Program-made: the position numbers and the translations under genes | From: Frigoribacterium faeni | GTDB lineage: Bacteria > Actinomycetota > Actinomycetes > Actinomycetales > Microbacteriaceae | Length of the DNA: 64,000 bases | Direction of reading: 5' to 3' | Assembly (NCBI RefSeq): GCF_011761235.1 | Contig: NZ_JAAOYW010000002.1 | Location: 992,001 to 1,056,000, forward strand | Part shown: positions 15,989 through 24,025 of the stretch, piece by piece | How the letters are laid out: each line of letters starts with the position of its first letter | Numbering within the stretch: the first letter of the stretch is position 1 | Notes under the pieces: generated by a model | What the model was told of the DNA's origin: nothing | The model's database searches: none | Seen by the model: only the letters and a program-made list of their open reading frames with translations

Positions 15989-16885
15989 GTTCGCGGCGTC
16001 CTCGCCCGGCAGCGGGCCCGAGCCACCAGCCCCGGCAGCCCCGGCACCCGCAGCCGCGCTATCAGCACCAGCGGCCGAGCCGGCAGCCCCGACCCCCGAG
16101 GAGGCGCCCCCCTCGTCCGCAGGACCGGTCCACGGCATGCCCCACGCGTCGGTGATCGCCCGCACCTGCTCCGGCGCGATGAGCCGGCGCGCGGCGCCCT
16201 GGGTGAGCAGGGCGATGCGGCACGCCTCCTCGAGCTCGATGGTGCTCTGGACGGCGCGGTCGAGGTCCTCGCCGCTGACGACGGCGCCGTGGTTCGACAG
16301 CAGCGCCGCCCGGAACGGCAGCGGGCTCTCGCTCACGAGCGCCCCCATGGCCGGGTCGCCGGGGGCGACGAACGGCAGCAGCGGCACCTGGCCGACCCGC
16401 ATCAGCGAGTACGGGGTGAGCGGCGGGACGGCGCTGTGCGCGGACCACGGCTCGAGGCACGACAGCGCGACGGCCGACGGCGAGTGCACGTGGACGACGG
16501 CCGTGTGCGAGGAGTCCTTGGCGTACATCGCCAGGTGCAGCGCCACCTCCTTCGACGGGGCCGGACCGCCGAGGTGGGCCCCTGCGAGGTCGAGCACCGA
16601 GAGGTCGTCGAGGGCGAGGTCACCGAGCTGCGTGCCGGTGCCGGTCATGAGCAGCCGGTCGCCGACGCGGACGCTGACGTTGCCCGAGCTGCCGGGGCTG
16701 AGGCCCGCCGCGACGAGGGCGCGGCCGGCGGCCACGAGGAGGCGGCCCGCCGTCGCGTGCTCCGCCGCGGTCTCGAGGCGGTCGCCTCCCGCGGCCGGGG
16801 CCGCAGCCGCAGCCGGGGCCGCAGCCGAATCCGGAGCCGCAGCCGCAGCCGCAGCCGGGGTCATCGGGGCGTCGGTGCCGCTCAT
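15986..16885 (-). CDS. otnC: Class II aldolase-type decarboxylase, OtnC-like
   Basis: A 299-residue class II aldolase/adducin-fold enzyme. It shows the SPGSSGNVSVR substrate-phosphate loop, HVHSPSAVALS with metal-binding histidines, and SNHGAVVSG with the third histidine. Beside OtnK the best role is 3-oxo-tetronate-4-phosphate decarboxylase (OtnC), giving a triose phosphate and CO2. Other class II aldolases (fuculose- or ribulose-phosphate type) are possible. Both ends have Ala/Gly-rich low-complexity extensions (about 10-35 and after 260) that are not part of the fold. The ATG overlaps the otnK stop by 4 bp. Confidence 0.82.
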   Translation of the reverse strand: MSGTDAPMTPAAAAAAAPDSAAAPAAAAAPAAGGDRLETAAEHATAGRLLVAAGRALVAAGLSPGSSGNVSVRVGDRLLMTGTGTQLGDLALDDLSVLDLAGAHLGGPAPSKEVALHLAMYAKDSSHTAVVHVHSPSAVALSCLEPWSAHSAVPPLTPYSLMRVGQVPLLPFVAPGDPAMGALVSESPLPFRAALLSNHGAVVSGEDLDRAVQSTIELEEACRIALLTQGAARRLIAPEQVRAITDAWGMPWTGPADEGGASSGVGAAGSAAGADSAAAGAGAAGAGGSGPLPGEDAAN

Positions 16886-18201
16886 GCGAGTGCCTCCCAG
16901 GCGGTCGAGAACAGGTCGACCGAGCCGAAGTTGCCGCTCTTGAGGACGAGCGCCACCTCCCGGCCGGCGTCGGTGACGGCGGCGCTCCAGCAGACGCCGG
17001 GCGCGAGCAGGGGGCCGATCTCGAGCAGGCCGACGCCGAGCGCGCCGACGACGGCGCCGCTCGTCTCGCCCCCGGCGACGACGACCTGGTCGACGGTGCC
17101 GTCGGCGACGAGCTCGAGCACGAGGCCCGACAGCACCGCCTCGACGGCGCCGGCGGCGGTCCCGGCCGGGCCCGCGCCTCCTGTGCCTGGGTCACTTGTG
17201 CCTGGGTCTCCTGCTCCGGGTGCGTCGACAGCGGGCGCCGCGGCGGCCGGCGCCTGCCGTACGTCCGACGGGTCGCCCACCGAGTAGACGACCGGCACCG
17301 AGCCGGCGTCGAGCCCTCGCACCCAGGCGGCGAGCGAGGCGGTCTCGGCCTCGGGGTCGGCCAGCGCGGCCGAGACATCGACCTTGCGCGTCGGGTGCCC
17401 GGCGGCGACGGCGGCGGCGACCTGCGCCTGGGTCGTCGTCGAGGCCGAGCCGCAGACGACGAGGCGACGGCGCGTGAAGGCGGGGAACGGCAGCTCGGCC
17501 CCGTGCCCGCCGGCGGGCTCCAGCCCGAGCGCGAGGCCGGCCCCGCCGCTGACGAGCCGGTGCCCGGCCGTCGCCCGGGCGATGGTGCCCAGGTCGTCGT
17601 CGTCGACCGCGTCGACCGCGAGGTAACCCGCAGGAGCGGTGTCGAGCGCCGTGCGCAGCGCCTCGGCCCCCTGCCGCACCACGTCGAGCCCGACCTCGGT
17701 CACCTCGGCGTCGGTCTGCGGGGCGAGCAGGTCGCGCAGCCGCGAGCGCGTCATGGGGGTGAGCGGGTGGTGCCGCATCGACGAGTGCTCGAGCAGGTCG
17801 TCGCCGACCCACAGCGATCCGTCGCGCACGGTGCGGCCGTTCGCCGGGAACGCGGGCACGACGACGCTGCGGTCGGTGCCGAGGCGCTCGCGCAGGGCGT
17901 CGAGCACCGGCCCGATGTTGCCCTCGTCGGTCGAGTCGAAGGTCGAGCAGTACTTGAGGTAGAAGCGGTCGGCACCCCAGCCGAGGAGGCGGTCGGCGGC
18001 CTCCAGGGACGCGCCCACCGCCTCCTGCACCGGTGCGGTGCGCGACTTGAGGGCGACGACGACAGCGTCGAGGCCGGCGACCCGCTCGTCGGGCACGGGG
18101 CGGTCGCCGACGACGACGGCGGCGCGCAGCCCGCGGGAGCGGAACGCGGCGGCGAGGTCGGTGGCCCCTGTGAAGTCGTCGGCGACGGCACCTGTGAGCA
18201 T
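16882..18201 (-). CDS. otnK: Four-carbon acid sugar kinase, OtnK-like (DUF1537)
   Basis: A kinase of about 439 residues that phosphorylates an oxidised C4 sugar acid (3-oxo-tetronate in characterised OtnK). The N-terminal domain starts GAVADDFTGATDLAAAF and has KYCSTFDSTDEGNIGPVLDAL. The C-terminal nucleotide-binding domain has VVAGGETSGAVVGALGV and VLKSGNFGS. An Ala/Gly/Asp-rich insertion sits at about 325-360. ATG 18201 is preferred to 18252 because GGAAGG precedes it and family members begin directly with the ADDFTGATD strand. Co-transcribed with otnC and the deoR-like gene. Confidence 0.87.
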   Translation of the reverse strand: MLTGAVADDFTGATDLAAAFRSRGLRAAVVVGDRPVPDERVAGLDAVVVALKSRTAPVQEAVGASLEAADRLLGWGADRFYLKYCSTFDSTDEGNIGPVLDALRERLGTDRSVVVPAFPANGRTVRDGSLWVGDDLLEHSSMRHHPLTPMTRSRLRDLLAPQTDAEVTEVGLDVVRQGAEALRTALDTAPAGYLAVDAVDDDDLGTIARATAGHRLVSGGAGLALGLEPAGGHGAELPFPAFTRRRLVVCGSASTTTQAQVAAAVAAGHPTRKVDVSAALADPEAETASLAAWVRGLDAGSVPVVYSVGDPSDVRQAPAAAAPAVDAPGAGDPGTSDPGTGGAGPAGTAAGAVEAVLSGLVLELVADGTVDQVVVAGGETSGAVVGALGVGLLEIGPLLAPGVCWSAAVTDAGREVALVLKSGNFGSVDLFSTAWEALA

Positions 18202-18255
18202 GGGGACCTTCCGGTGGAGACGTGCGTCCGTCGTCGGACGCGGTGGTGTCATCCC

Positions 18256-18310
18256 AGCATATGTGACGATTTGGTGCGATCTTTGACAATCTGTGAAGTC
18301 ACGCTACGGT
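18256..18310. promoter_or_regulatory. Divergent otn promoters with candidate DeoR operator
   Basis: Rightward promoter: TTGACA (18283-18288), 16-bp spacer, TACGGT (18305-18310). Leftward -10: TATGCT on the minus strand (18256-18261). Between them, GTGAC (18263-18267) and GTCAC (18298-18302) form the ends of an inverted repeat, with further GACGAT and GACAAT boxes inside. The region is AT-richer than its surroundings. A repressor bound here would block both operons. Confidence 0.6.
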
Positions 18311-18379
18311 GGGCCACGAAGCCCCTGGCCGACCGACCCCTCCCGGGCGACGGCCGCCTCTGAACGAACGGGAACAACG

Positions 18380-19741
18380 GTGATCCTCCACTCGACGTCG
18401 CGCCGCGCGACCCCTGTCCGCGTGCTCCTCACCGGAGCGAACGGCGGGTACGGCCGCACGCTGCTCGACCAGCTCCGTCGTCTCGACGACATGGTCGCGA
18501 CCCAGCTCGTCGACCCCGACGTCGCCGGCACCACCCGCATGCTCGACGAGCTCGGCGTGCCCGCCGACCGCGTCGCCACCCCCGGCACCGTCGCCGAGAC
18601 CGCCGCGGCGCTCGCCGCCGGCAAGGTCGCCGTGATCGCCGACGGCGCGGCCGTCGACTGGAGCGGCGCCGACGTGCTCGTCGAGGCCACCGGACGCATC
18701 GAGGCCGGCCACGGCTACGCCGACGCCGCCCTCGACCACGGCGTGCACGTCGTCATGGTCAGCAAGGAGATCGAGTCGGTCGCGGGCGTCGCGCTCAGCG
18801 CCAAGGCCCGCGCGGCCGGCCTGCGCTACCTGCCCGGCGACGGCGACCAGCCCGCCAACCTGCTGCGCCTCGTCGCGTGGGTGCTCGACTGCGGCTTCGA
18901 CATCGTCGCCCTCGGCAAGTCGAGCGAGTACGACCTCGCCTTCGACCCGGCCACCGGCGTCGTCGACCAGGCCGGCACGACCGTCGACGCCCCCGGGCTC
19001 GCCGACCTGCTCGAGCTCGGCGACCGCCCCCTCGAGACGGCGGAGGCGCGGGCCGGCCTCGTCGCGCAGCTGAAGCGCAGCGCCGCGGCCGACCACTGCG
19101 AGATGAACGTGGTGTCGCTCTACACCGGCGCGCACGCCGACGTCGAGGGCATGCACTACCCCGTCGCCCGTCCGCACGAGCTCGCCGACCTCTACTCGGC
19201 GCGCGAGCACGGCGGCCTCATCGGCCGCACCGGCAGCGTCGACGTGTTCTCGATGCTGCGGCTGCCGGGCGAGGCCAGCTTCGCCGGCGGCGTGTTCGTC
19301 GTCGTCCGCACCGGCGACCCCGTCACGTGGGCCACGCTGCGCGGCAAGGGCCACGTCGTCAGCCGCGACGGCCGCTACGCCTGCATCTACTGGCCGTACC
19401 ACTTCATGGGCGTCGAGACGCCGCTGACCATCGCGGCCGCCGTCGACGGCACCTCGTCCGTCGCCGAGCCCCGCCAGCACACCGTGCTCGCGGCTCGCTC
19501 GGCCGAGGCGCTCACGGCGGGCACGACGTTCCGCGTCGAGGGCCACCACCACGAGATCGCCGGCGTCTCGCCCGTCATCGTCGACCCCGACGACCACGGC
19601 GTCGCCCCGTACTACCTGCTCAGCGGCGCGCGGCTCGTGGCCGACGTCGCGCCGGGCGAGCTCGTGCGCCTCGACGACCTCGCCGACGTGCCCGCCGCCG
19701 CGCTGGCCGCCTACCGGACGGGCCTGGCCCTCGGGGCCTGA
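18380..19741 (+). CDS. COG4091-type NAD(P)-dependent dehydrogenase with C-terminal SAF domain
   Basis: A protein of about 453 residues. The N-terminal Rossmann domain (VRVLLTGANGGYGRTLLDQL) and homoserine-dehydrogenase-like middle (VLVEATGRIEAGHGYADAALDHGVHVVMVSKEIES, GDQPANLLRLV) are followed by a SAF domain near the C-terminus. These proteins are predicted oxidoreductases; many lie in sugar-acid operons. Here it is the only candidate for oxidising the acid that OtnK and OtnC then handle. GTG 18380 is used because the promoter starts transcription near 18317; the first confident family residue is about residue 13, so GTG 18419 is an alternative. Confidence 0.8.
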   Translation: MILHSTSRRATPVRVLLTGANGGYGRTLLDQLRRLDDMVATQLVDPDVAGTTRMLDELGVPADRVATPGTVAETAAALAAGKVAVIADGAAVDWSGADVLVEATGRIEAGHGYADAALDHGVHVVMVSKEIESVAGVALSAKARAAGLRYLPGDGDQPANLLRLVAWVLDCGFDIVALGKSSEYDLAFDPATGVVDQAGTTVDAPGLADLLELGDRPLETAEARAGLVAQLKRSAAADHCEMNVVSLYTGAHADVEGMHYPVARPHELADLYSAREHGGLIGRTGSVDVFSMLRLPGEASFAGGVFVVVRTGDPVTWATLRGKGHVVSRDGRYACIYWPYHFMGVETPLTIAAAVDGTSSVAEPRQHTVLAARSAEALTAGTTFRVEGHHHEIAGVSPVIVDPDDHGVAPYYLLSGARLVADVAPGELVRLDDLADVPAAALAAYRTGLALGA

Positions 19742-19801
19742 CCCGCGCCTCCTGCTCTCCCACCCACAGCCCGCCCCCACCCGCACAGGAGATCGACGAC
19801 G

Positions 19802-19855
19802 ATGCCCCTCAGCCCGACACCGCCCGCCCCCGCCCCGATGGAGGTGCTCTCGTGA
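19802..19855 (+). CDS. Proline-rich leader peptide overlapping the transporter start
   Basis: A 17-codon reading frame, MPLSPTPPAPAPMEVLS, with a good Shine-Dalgarno (CAGGAG 10 nt before its ATG). Its TGA overlaps the GTG of the MatC-like gene (GTGA), the arrangement used for translational coupling. Five of its residues are Pro, including one PP pair, which slows ribosomes. The transporter also has its own GGAGG (19840-19844) inside this frame. Alternatively this is only the natural 5' leader; the overlap and ribosome-binding site argue for translation. Confidence 0.5.
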   Translation: MPLSPTPPAPAPMEVLS

Positions 19856-21324
19856 GCGTCGAGATCATCGCCCTGATCGTGTTGGTCGCGGTCTTCACCA
19901 TCTCGGCGGTGAGGAACATCCACATGGGCGCGCTCGCGCTCGTGGCGGCCCTCGCCGTCGGCGTGCTCGTCGTCGGCGAGAGCCTCGACGACGTGCTCGG
20001 CGGGTTCCCCGTCGACGCCCTGCTCATCCTGCTCGGCATCACGTACCTGTTCGGCATCGCCCGGGTCACCGGCGTCATCGACTGGCTCGTCGACCGCTCG
20101 GTGCGCCTGATCGGCGACCGCGTCGCGCTCATCCCGTGGGCGATGTTCGTCATCGGCACGCTCGTCGCCTGCCTCGGCACCTCGCACGCCGCGTTCACCA
20201 TCGTGCCGATCGCGATGAGCCTGGCCCACAAGCACAAGATCCACTCGACGATGATGGGCATCGTCATGAGCTCCGCCATCGTCGGCGGCGCCCTCGCCCC
20301 GACCAGCATCAACGGCATCACGGTGATGACCGTGGCGCGCACCGCGGGCATCCCCTACAACCCCGCCCTCATGTTCGGCCTGTCGGTCGGCATCAACACG
20401 CTCGTCGTGCTCGTCGCGTTCTTCATGTTCGGCGGCCGCGAGCTGATCGCCCGCACCCGCGCCGCGGGGGCTGCCTCGGCGGGTCGCTCGGGCTCCGGCT
20501 CGGGCTCGGCGCGTCGTCGGGCCGGCGGCTCGGGCATCGGCGGCTCCGGCATCGCCGCGACCGTCGCCACGAGCGAGGGCGCCGTGGGCACCCCCGCGAC
20601 CGGTGCGGAGCGGGCCCAGGCCGGCGCCGCCGCGACCTCGACGGCCACCGCGACCGCCGCCTCCTCAGCGGGCTCCGCCGCCGTGGACGCCGCGCCGCCC
20701 GCGAAGCTCAGCGGCTACCAGCTGCTCGTGCTCGTCTCGATCCCGGTGCTGATCGTCGGCTTCTTCACGATCACGCTGCTCGACGTCGACCTGAACCTCG
20801 GCGCCGTGGCGCTGACGCTCGCCGTGCTGCTCGCCTTCGTCAACCCGGACGTCGGGCGCCAGGCGCTCGGCCGCATCGACTGGGGCACGATCCTGCTGCT
20901 CGGCGGGATCATCACCTACGTCGGCGTGCTGACCCGCCTCGGCGCGATCGACCAGCTCGGCGAGGCCGCGCGCTCGGTCGACTCGCCGCTGCTCGCCGCG
21001 CTCGTCATCTGCGTGATCGCCGGCCTCGTCTCGGCGTTCGCGTCGACGATCGGCATCCTCGGGGCGCTCATCCCGCTCGCCGTGCCCCTGCTGATCCCCG
21101 GCGGCGGCCTCGAGATGACCGGCTTCATCTACGCGCTCGCCATCTCGGCCTCGCTGGTCGACTGCGCGCCCTTCGGCACGACGGGAGCGACGATCGTCGC
21201 CTCCGGCGTCGAGGAGGAGCGTCCGCGCCTCTACCGCCACCTCATGCTGTGGGGCCTCTCGATGGTCGTCATCGGGCCGGTCGTGACGCTGCTGCTGTTC
21301 GTGGTGCCGTTCCTCTGGGCGTAG
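19852..21324 (+). CDS. MatC-like dicarboxylate/sugar-acid permease
   Basis: A polytopic permease of about 490 residues in the ion transporter superfamily; the N-terminus (IALIVLVAVFTISAVRNIHMGALALVAAL) matches the MatC N-terminal domain. The two halves each hold a re-entrant region: GTSHAAFTIVPIAMS with SSAIVGGALAPTSINGI, and SAFASTIGILGALIPLAVPLL with DCAPFGTTGATIVASG. The 85-residue linker between the halves (about 205-285) is Ala/Gly/Ser-rich low complexity. It sits downstream of the COG4091 gene in the otn locus, so it probably imports the C4 sugar acid. GTG 19852 has GGAGG 7 nt upstream. Confidence 0.82.
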   Translation: MSVEIIALIVLVAVFTISAVRNIHMGALALVAALAVGVLVVGESLDDVLGGFPVDALLILLGITYLFGIARVTGVIDWLVDRSVRLIGDRVALIPWAMFVIGTLVACLGTSHAAFTIVPIAMSLAHKHKIHSTMMGIVMSSAIVGGALAPTSINGITVMTVARTAGIPYNPALMFGLSVGINTLVVLVAFFMFGGRELIARTRAAGAASAGRSGSGSGSARRRAGGSGIGGSGIAATVATSEGAVGTPATGAERAQAGAAATSTATATAASSAGSAAVDAAPPAKLSGYQLLVLVSIPVLIVGFFTITLLDVDLNLGAVALTLAVLLAFVNPDVGRQALGRIDWGTILLLGGIITYVGVLTRLGAIDQLGEAARSVDSPLLAALVICVIAGLVSAFASTIGILGALIPLAVPLLIPGGGLEMTGFIYALAISASLVDCAPFGTTGATIVASGVEEERPRLYRHLMLWGLSMVVIGPVVTLLLFVVPFLWA

Positions 21325-21394
21325 GCGCACGTGTAGGCGGCGTCCGCGTCCGCCGGCTCCGGCCGGCGTGACGCGGCGCACGCCACATCATCAT

Positions 21395-21464
21395 CGAGGG
21401 CGGGTCTTCCGGCCCGAGGGCGGGTCCGCGACGACCCGCCCTCGGCCCGGAACACCCGCCCTCG
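21395..21464. repeat. Hairpin repeat family A, copy 4 (70 bp)
   Basis: Located between the converging ends of the permease and the LD-carboxypeptidase. It has the 70-bp two-block structure with loop CGCGAC. The outer stem has TCTTCC on the left and GGAACA on the right, a single mismatch at the same position as copy 1 but with the sides exchanged. Confidence 0.9.
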
Positions 21465-21471
21465 GCGTTCG

Positions 21472-22503
21472 TCACGGCACGAGCCGCTGCACGATCCGCC
21501 CTGCCCCGCCCGACAGCGTCACCTCGGCGAGGGCGCCGTTCACGAGCGGCAGCTGCGGAGGCACGTGCCCTGCATCCACGTCGAGCAGCACGGGCACCCC
21601 GAGGTCGCCGAGCACCCTCTCGACGGCGTCGCGCTGCGTGGACCCGGCGACGTCGGGCGCCGTCGTCCGGCCGACCAGCACGCCGTTCGCCCGCCGGAAC
21701 CAGCCCGCGAGCCGCAGCGACCGCAGGAGGCGCGCGACCGACACAGCGTCGGCCTGCGCCGCCTCGAGGTAGACGAGCGTCCCCTCCGGAGCGTGCCGCC
21801 GCGCGAACCCGTCGACGTCGCCCGCGGGGGAGCCGGCCAGGAGGGCGACCGTCTCGAGGCAGCCGCCGATCAGGCGTCCCTCGACCCGCACCTCCTCGGC
21901 TCCGTCCAGCGCCTGCCAGCGCGTCGGGGCGGTGTAGGCGGCGTCACGGCCGAGCGGCTCGTCGGCCCAGGGGCCCCACTCGCGCTCGCGGCGGCGGGGC
22001 GCCGCGGCCTGGTCGACGACGGCGCCCTCGCAGGCCGCGGCGACGTCGGTCCAGTGGGTGAACTCGCGCGGGAGCTCCCACGGCTCGTCCATGAGGTTCG
22101 CCCCGTGCAGGGTCGCGACGCCCGTGAGGACCGTCAGCGGGAGCATCAGCGTCGACAGGTCGGACCAGCCGACGAGCCAGGAGGGGTCGACCGCGAGGGC
22201 CTCCCAGTCGAGCAGATCGACGAGGTCGATCGCGAGGTCTCCGCCCCAAGGCGGCAGCACGGCGCGCACGTCGGGGCGGGTCATCGCCGCGGTGAGCTCG
22301 GCGGCACGCTCGGCGGCGGTGCCCGACACGAGTCCGCCGCGACGGGCGAGATCGCCGACCTCGACGCGGAGACCGCGCGCGACGAGGGCGGCGACACCGG
22401 CGTCGAGCCGTTCGTGCAGGGCCTCGGGCACGCCGGAGGAGGGGGCCGGGACGGCCACCGTGCCCCCGGTCTCGAGGGGGCGCGGGTACCGGATGCCGAC
22501 CAT
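21472..22503 (-). CDS. S66-family LD-carboxypeptidase (MccF/LdcA-like)
   Basis: A 343-residue serine peptidase. The nucleophile is Ser114 in VGWSDLST. The C-terminal domain supplies the Glu in LIGGCLE and the His in VDAGHVPPQLPL. The HGANLMDEPW and ADAVSVARLLRSLRL regions match the MccF-like group rather than cytoplasmic LdcA. Such enzymes cleave L,D bonds in muropeptides or detoxify microcin C-like peptides; which applies is not clear. ATG 22503 lies 6 nt after TACGCT, so the mRNA is probably leaderless. No peptidoglycan gene is adjacent. Confidence 0.87.
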   Translation of the reverse strand: MVGIRYPRPLETGGTVAVPAPSSGVPEALHERLDAGVAALVARGLRVEVGDLARRGGLVSGTAAERAAELTAAMTRPDVRAVLPPWGGDLAIDLVDLLDWEALAVDPSWLVGWSDLSTLMLPLTVLTGVATLHGANLMDEPWELPREFTHWTDVAAACEGAVVDQAAAPRRREREWGPWADEPLGRDAAYTAPTRWQALDGAEEVRVEGRLIGGCLETVALLAGSPAGDVDGFARRHAPEGTLVYLEAAQADAVSVARLLRSLRLAGWFRRANGVLVGRTTAPDVAGSTQRDAVERVLGDLGVPVLLDVDAGHVPPQLPLVNGALAEVTLSGGAGRIVQRLVP

Positions 22504-22509
22504 CCTGCG

Positions 22510-22515
22510 AGCGTA
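22510..22515 (-). promoter_or_regulatory. Leaderless -10 element (TACGCT) of the LD-carboxypeptidase
   Basis: TACGCT, 6 nt, ATG on the minus strand. Confidence 0.6.
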
Positions 22516-22557
22516 CCGACCGCGTCCCCGCCGACTGGTGCGCCCCGTCGTGCCCGC

Positions 22558-22613
22558 CGAGCGGTCGGAAGGGGTCGTCGCGGGAGGCCCGGGGAGCCGG
22601 AGCCGACCACTCG
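22558..22613. repeat. Hairpin repeat family C, copy 5 (56 bp, partly decayed)
   Basis: It begins CGAGCGGTCGG and ends CCGACCACTCG over exactly 56 bp, as in the other family C copies. The inner stem is mismatched. It lies 17 bp before the end of the tetR-like gene and 43 bp beyond the LD-carboxypeptidase promoter. Confidence 0.7.
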
Positions 22614-22629
22614 GACCCGGGGCGGGGAC

Positions 22630-23259
22630 CTAGGAGGGGGAGCCGCCGGTCGCCGGGCGCAGCAGCGCGGCGACGACGTCACCCATGAGGTCGCCGGGCG
22701 CGACCTCGCCGGTGGCCGGCGCGTCGAAGGCGGAGCCGACCGAGACGGTGATGAGGAGGCGCGCGAGCCGATCCGAGGACAGTCCCGTCGCCTCCTCGGT
22801 CCTCTCGTCGAAGACCTGGTCGACGAGTCCGCGGAGCGTGTCGAGCACGGCCCGGCGCTGCTCGACGAAGACCGCCATGACCTGGGGGTCGGCGAGGGCC
22901 TGTGAGCGGAGCTCGGACATCAGGCTGAAGTCGTCGGCCGTGCCCTGTGCGTAGGGCGCGAAGGCGGCGCTGATGACGCCGGGCAGGTCGCGCAGGTCGG
23001 TGCCCGGGATCTCCATGGCGTGCAGGGCGCGGAGCGCGCCGTCCGTCTCCTGCCGCAGCAGGGTCGCGACGAGGTCGGCCTTGGAGTCGAAGTTCGAGTA
23101 GACGGCGCCCTTGCTGAAGCCGGCGGCGTGCGCCACGTCGTCGAGGGTGGTCGCGTGCACGCCGCGGAGGGCGAAGAGCCGGCCCGCCGCGGCGATCAGC
23201 CGCTCCCGGACCTCGGCCCGGGGCGGGCGCTTGGCCGGGGCGCCTCCTGTCGTGGACAT
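22630..23259 (-). CDS. TetR-family transcriptional regulator
   Basis: A 209-residue repressor-type protein. The N-terminal helix-turn-helix spans RERLIAAAGRLFALRGVHATTLDDVAHAAGFSKGAVYSNFDSKADLVATLL, the standard TetR pattern. The remaining 150 residues are the ligand-binding and dimerisation helices and are not diagnostic. ATG 23259 is 6 nt after TAGGGT. Its target is unclear: the LD-carboxypeptidase gene is downstream in the same direction, and a 14-bp palindrome lies 180 bp upstream in the divergent region. Confidence 0.9.
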   Translation of the reverse strand: MSTTGGAPAKRPPRAEVRERLIAAAGRLFALRGVHATTLDDVAHAAGFSKGAVYSNFDSKADLVATLLRQETDGALRALHAMEIPGTDLRDLPGVISAAFAPYAQGTADDFSLMSELRSQALADPQVMAVFVEQRRAVLDTLRGLVDQVFDERTEEATGLSSDRLARLLITVSVGSAFDAPATGEVAPGDLMGDVVAALLRPATGGSPS

Positions 23260-23265
23260 GCGGCA

Positions 23266-23271
23266 ACCCTA
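23266..23271 (-). promoter_or_regulatory. Leaderless -10 element (TAGGGT) of the tetR-like gene
   Basis: TAGGGT, 6 nt, ATG on the minus strand. Confidence 0.55.
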
Positions 23272-23384
23272 ACGGCCGTACGACGGCTGTCGCCCTCGGC
23301 GACGCCGGGCGTCCAGGACCTGTTCACGGTGGCGATCCACGCCCTTCCGGCGGCGTGGACGGCCGCTGCCCACAGGGGGCCGAC

Positions 23385-23548
23385 TTATCCACAGGCGGTG
23401 TCTGACGAAAAGTGCTGGTCAGGGCTTTTCCGGCGAGTTACACCGGTGTAATTTCCACACCGTCATCCACAGTTGTCCCCAGTTATCCCCGGTTTCTCCT
23501 CCGCCCGACACAGGGTTGTGCACATGGTTCTCCACAGGCTGTGGGTGA
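23385..23548. promoter_or_regulatory. Cluster of DnaA-box-like sequences
   Basis: A perfect TTATCCACA (23385-23393) is followed by TCATCCACA (23463), TTGTCCCCA (23473), TTATCCCCG (23483), TTGTGCACA (23516), TTCTCCACA (23528) and, on the other strand, TCACCCACA (23540-23548). The area around 23400-23460 is AT-richer than the rest of the window. It lies in the 365-bp divergent gap between the tetR-like and PLDc_N genes. No dnaA, dnaN, rpmH or parB is nearby, so it is not the usual oriC neighbourhood. Confidence 0.55.
23438..23451. promoter_or_regulatory. 14-bp perfect palindrome TTACACCGGTGTAA
   Basis: A perfect inverted repeat inside the DnaA-box-rich gap, of the size of a dimeric regulator site. 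The adjacent TetR-like protein is one candidate binder. Confidence 0.45.
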
Positions 23549-23610
23549 CTCGACGGACAGGGCGAGGACGACCCCCGATCGCGTGCTCGCGGGCGACACG
23601 CGCCGGTCGC

Positions 23611-23616
23611 TATGCT
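23611..23616 (+). promoter_or_regulatory. Leaderless -10 element (TATGCT)
   Basis: TATGCT, 7 nt, GTG at 23624. Confidence 0.6.
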
Positions 23617-23623
23617 CCCGACC

Positions 23624-24025
23624 GTGTACGTCCTCTTCACCGTGGCGATGTTCGCCGTCAGCCTCGTCGCCCTCGTCGACATCGTGTCCCGTGACGACTC
23701 GCAGGTGCGCGGCCTGCCCAAGCTCGTGTGGGTGCTGCTCGTCGTGTTCCTGCCCCTGCTGGGCAGCGCGCTGTGGTTCATCGTCGGCCACGACTGGAGC
23801 GTCGCCCGCGAGAACGTCTCGTTCGGCGACCCGCGCCGAGCGGAGCGGGCCGGCTTCGGGGGCCCGAGCCGCGCCTCCTCGTGGTCGGCGCAGCCGGTCG
23901 CCCCGCGGCAGAAGAGCACCGAGGAGCAGCTCGCCGACCTCGACCGCGAGATCGAGTTCCACGAGCAGCAGGCCCGCCTGCGCGCCCTCGAGATCGAGGT
24001 CGAGCGGCGCAGGCGCGCCGAGTGA
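23624..24025 (+). CDS. PLDc_N-domain small membrane protein
   Basis: A 133-residue protein. Helix 1 is residues 1-19 and helix 2 about 33-54 (LVWVLLVVFLPLLGSALWFIVG); KLVWxxLVxFLPxLGxxLWF is the phospholipase D-nuclease N-terminal (PLDc_N) signature, here without any PLD catalytic domain. The cytoplasmic tail ends in a predicted coiled coil (EEQLADLDREIEFHEQQARLRALEIEVERRRR). Such small proteins are common in Actinobacteria and their function is unknown. The GTG start is set by the TATGCT element 7 nt upstream. Confidence 0.82.
   Translation: MYVLFTVAMFAVSLVALVDIVSRDDSQVRGLPKLVWVLLVVFLPLLGSALWFIVGHDWSVARENVSFGDPRRAERAGFGGPSRASSWSAQPVAPRQKSTEEQLADLDREIEFHEQQARLRALEIEVERRRRAE

Noticed and set aside
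23385-23548. Chromosomal oriC
   Set aside because: No dnaA, dnaN, recF, gyrB, rpmH or parAB is nearby; only the box cluster remains, so a titration or regulatory site is a safer reading.
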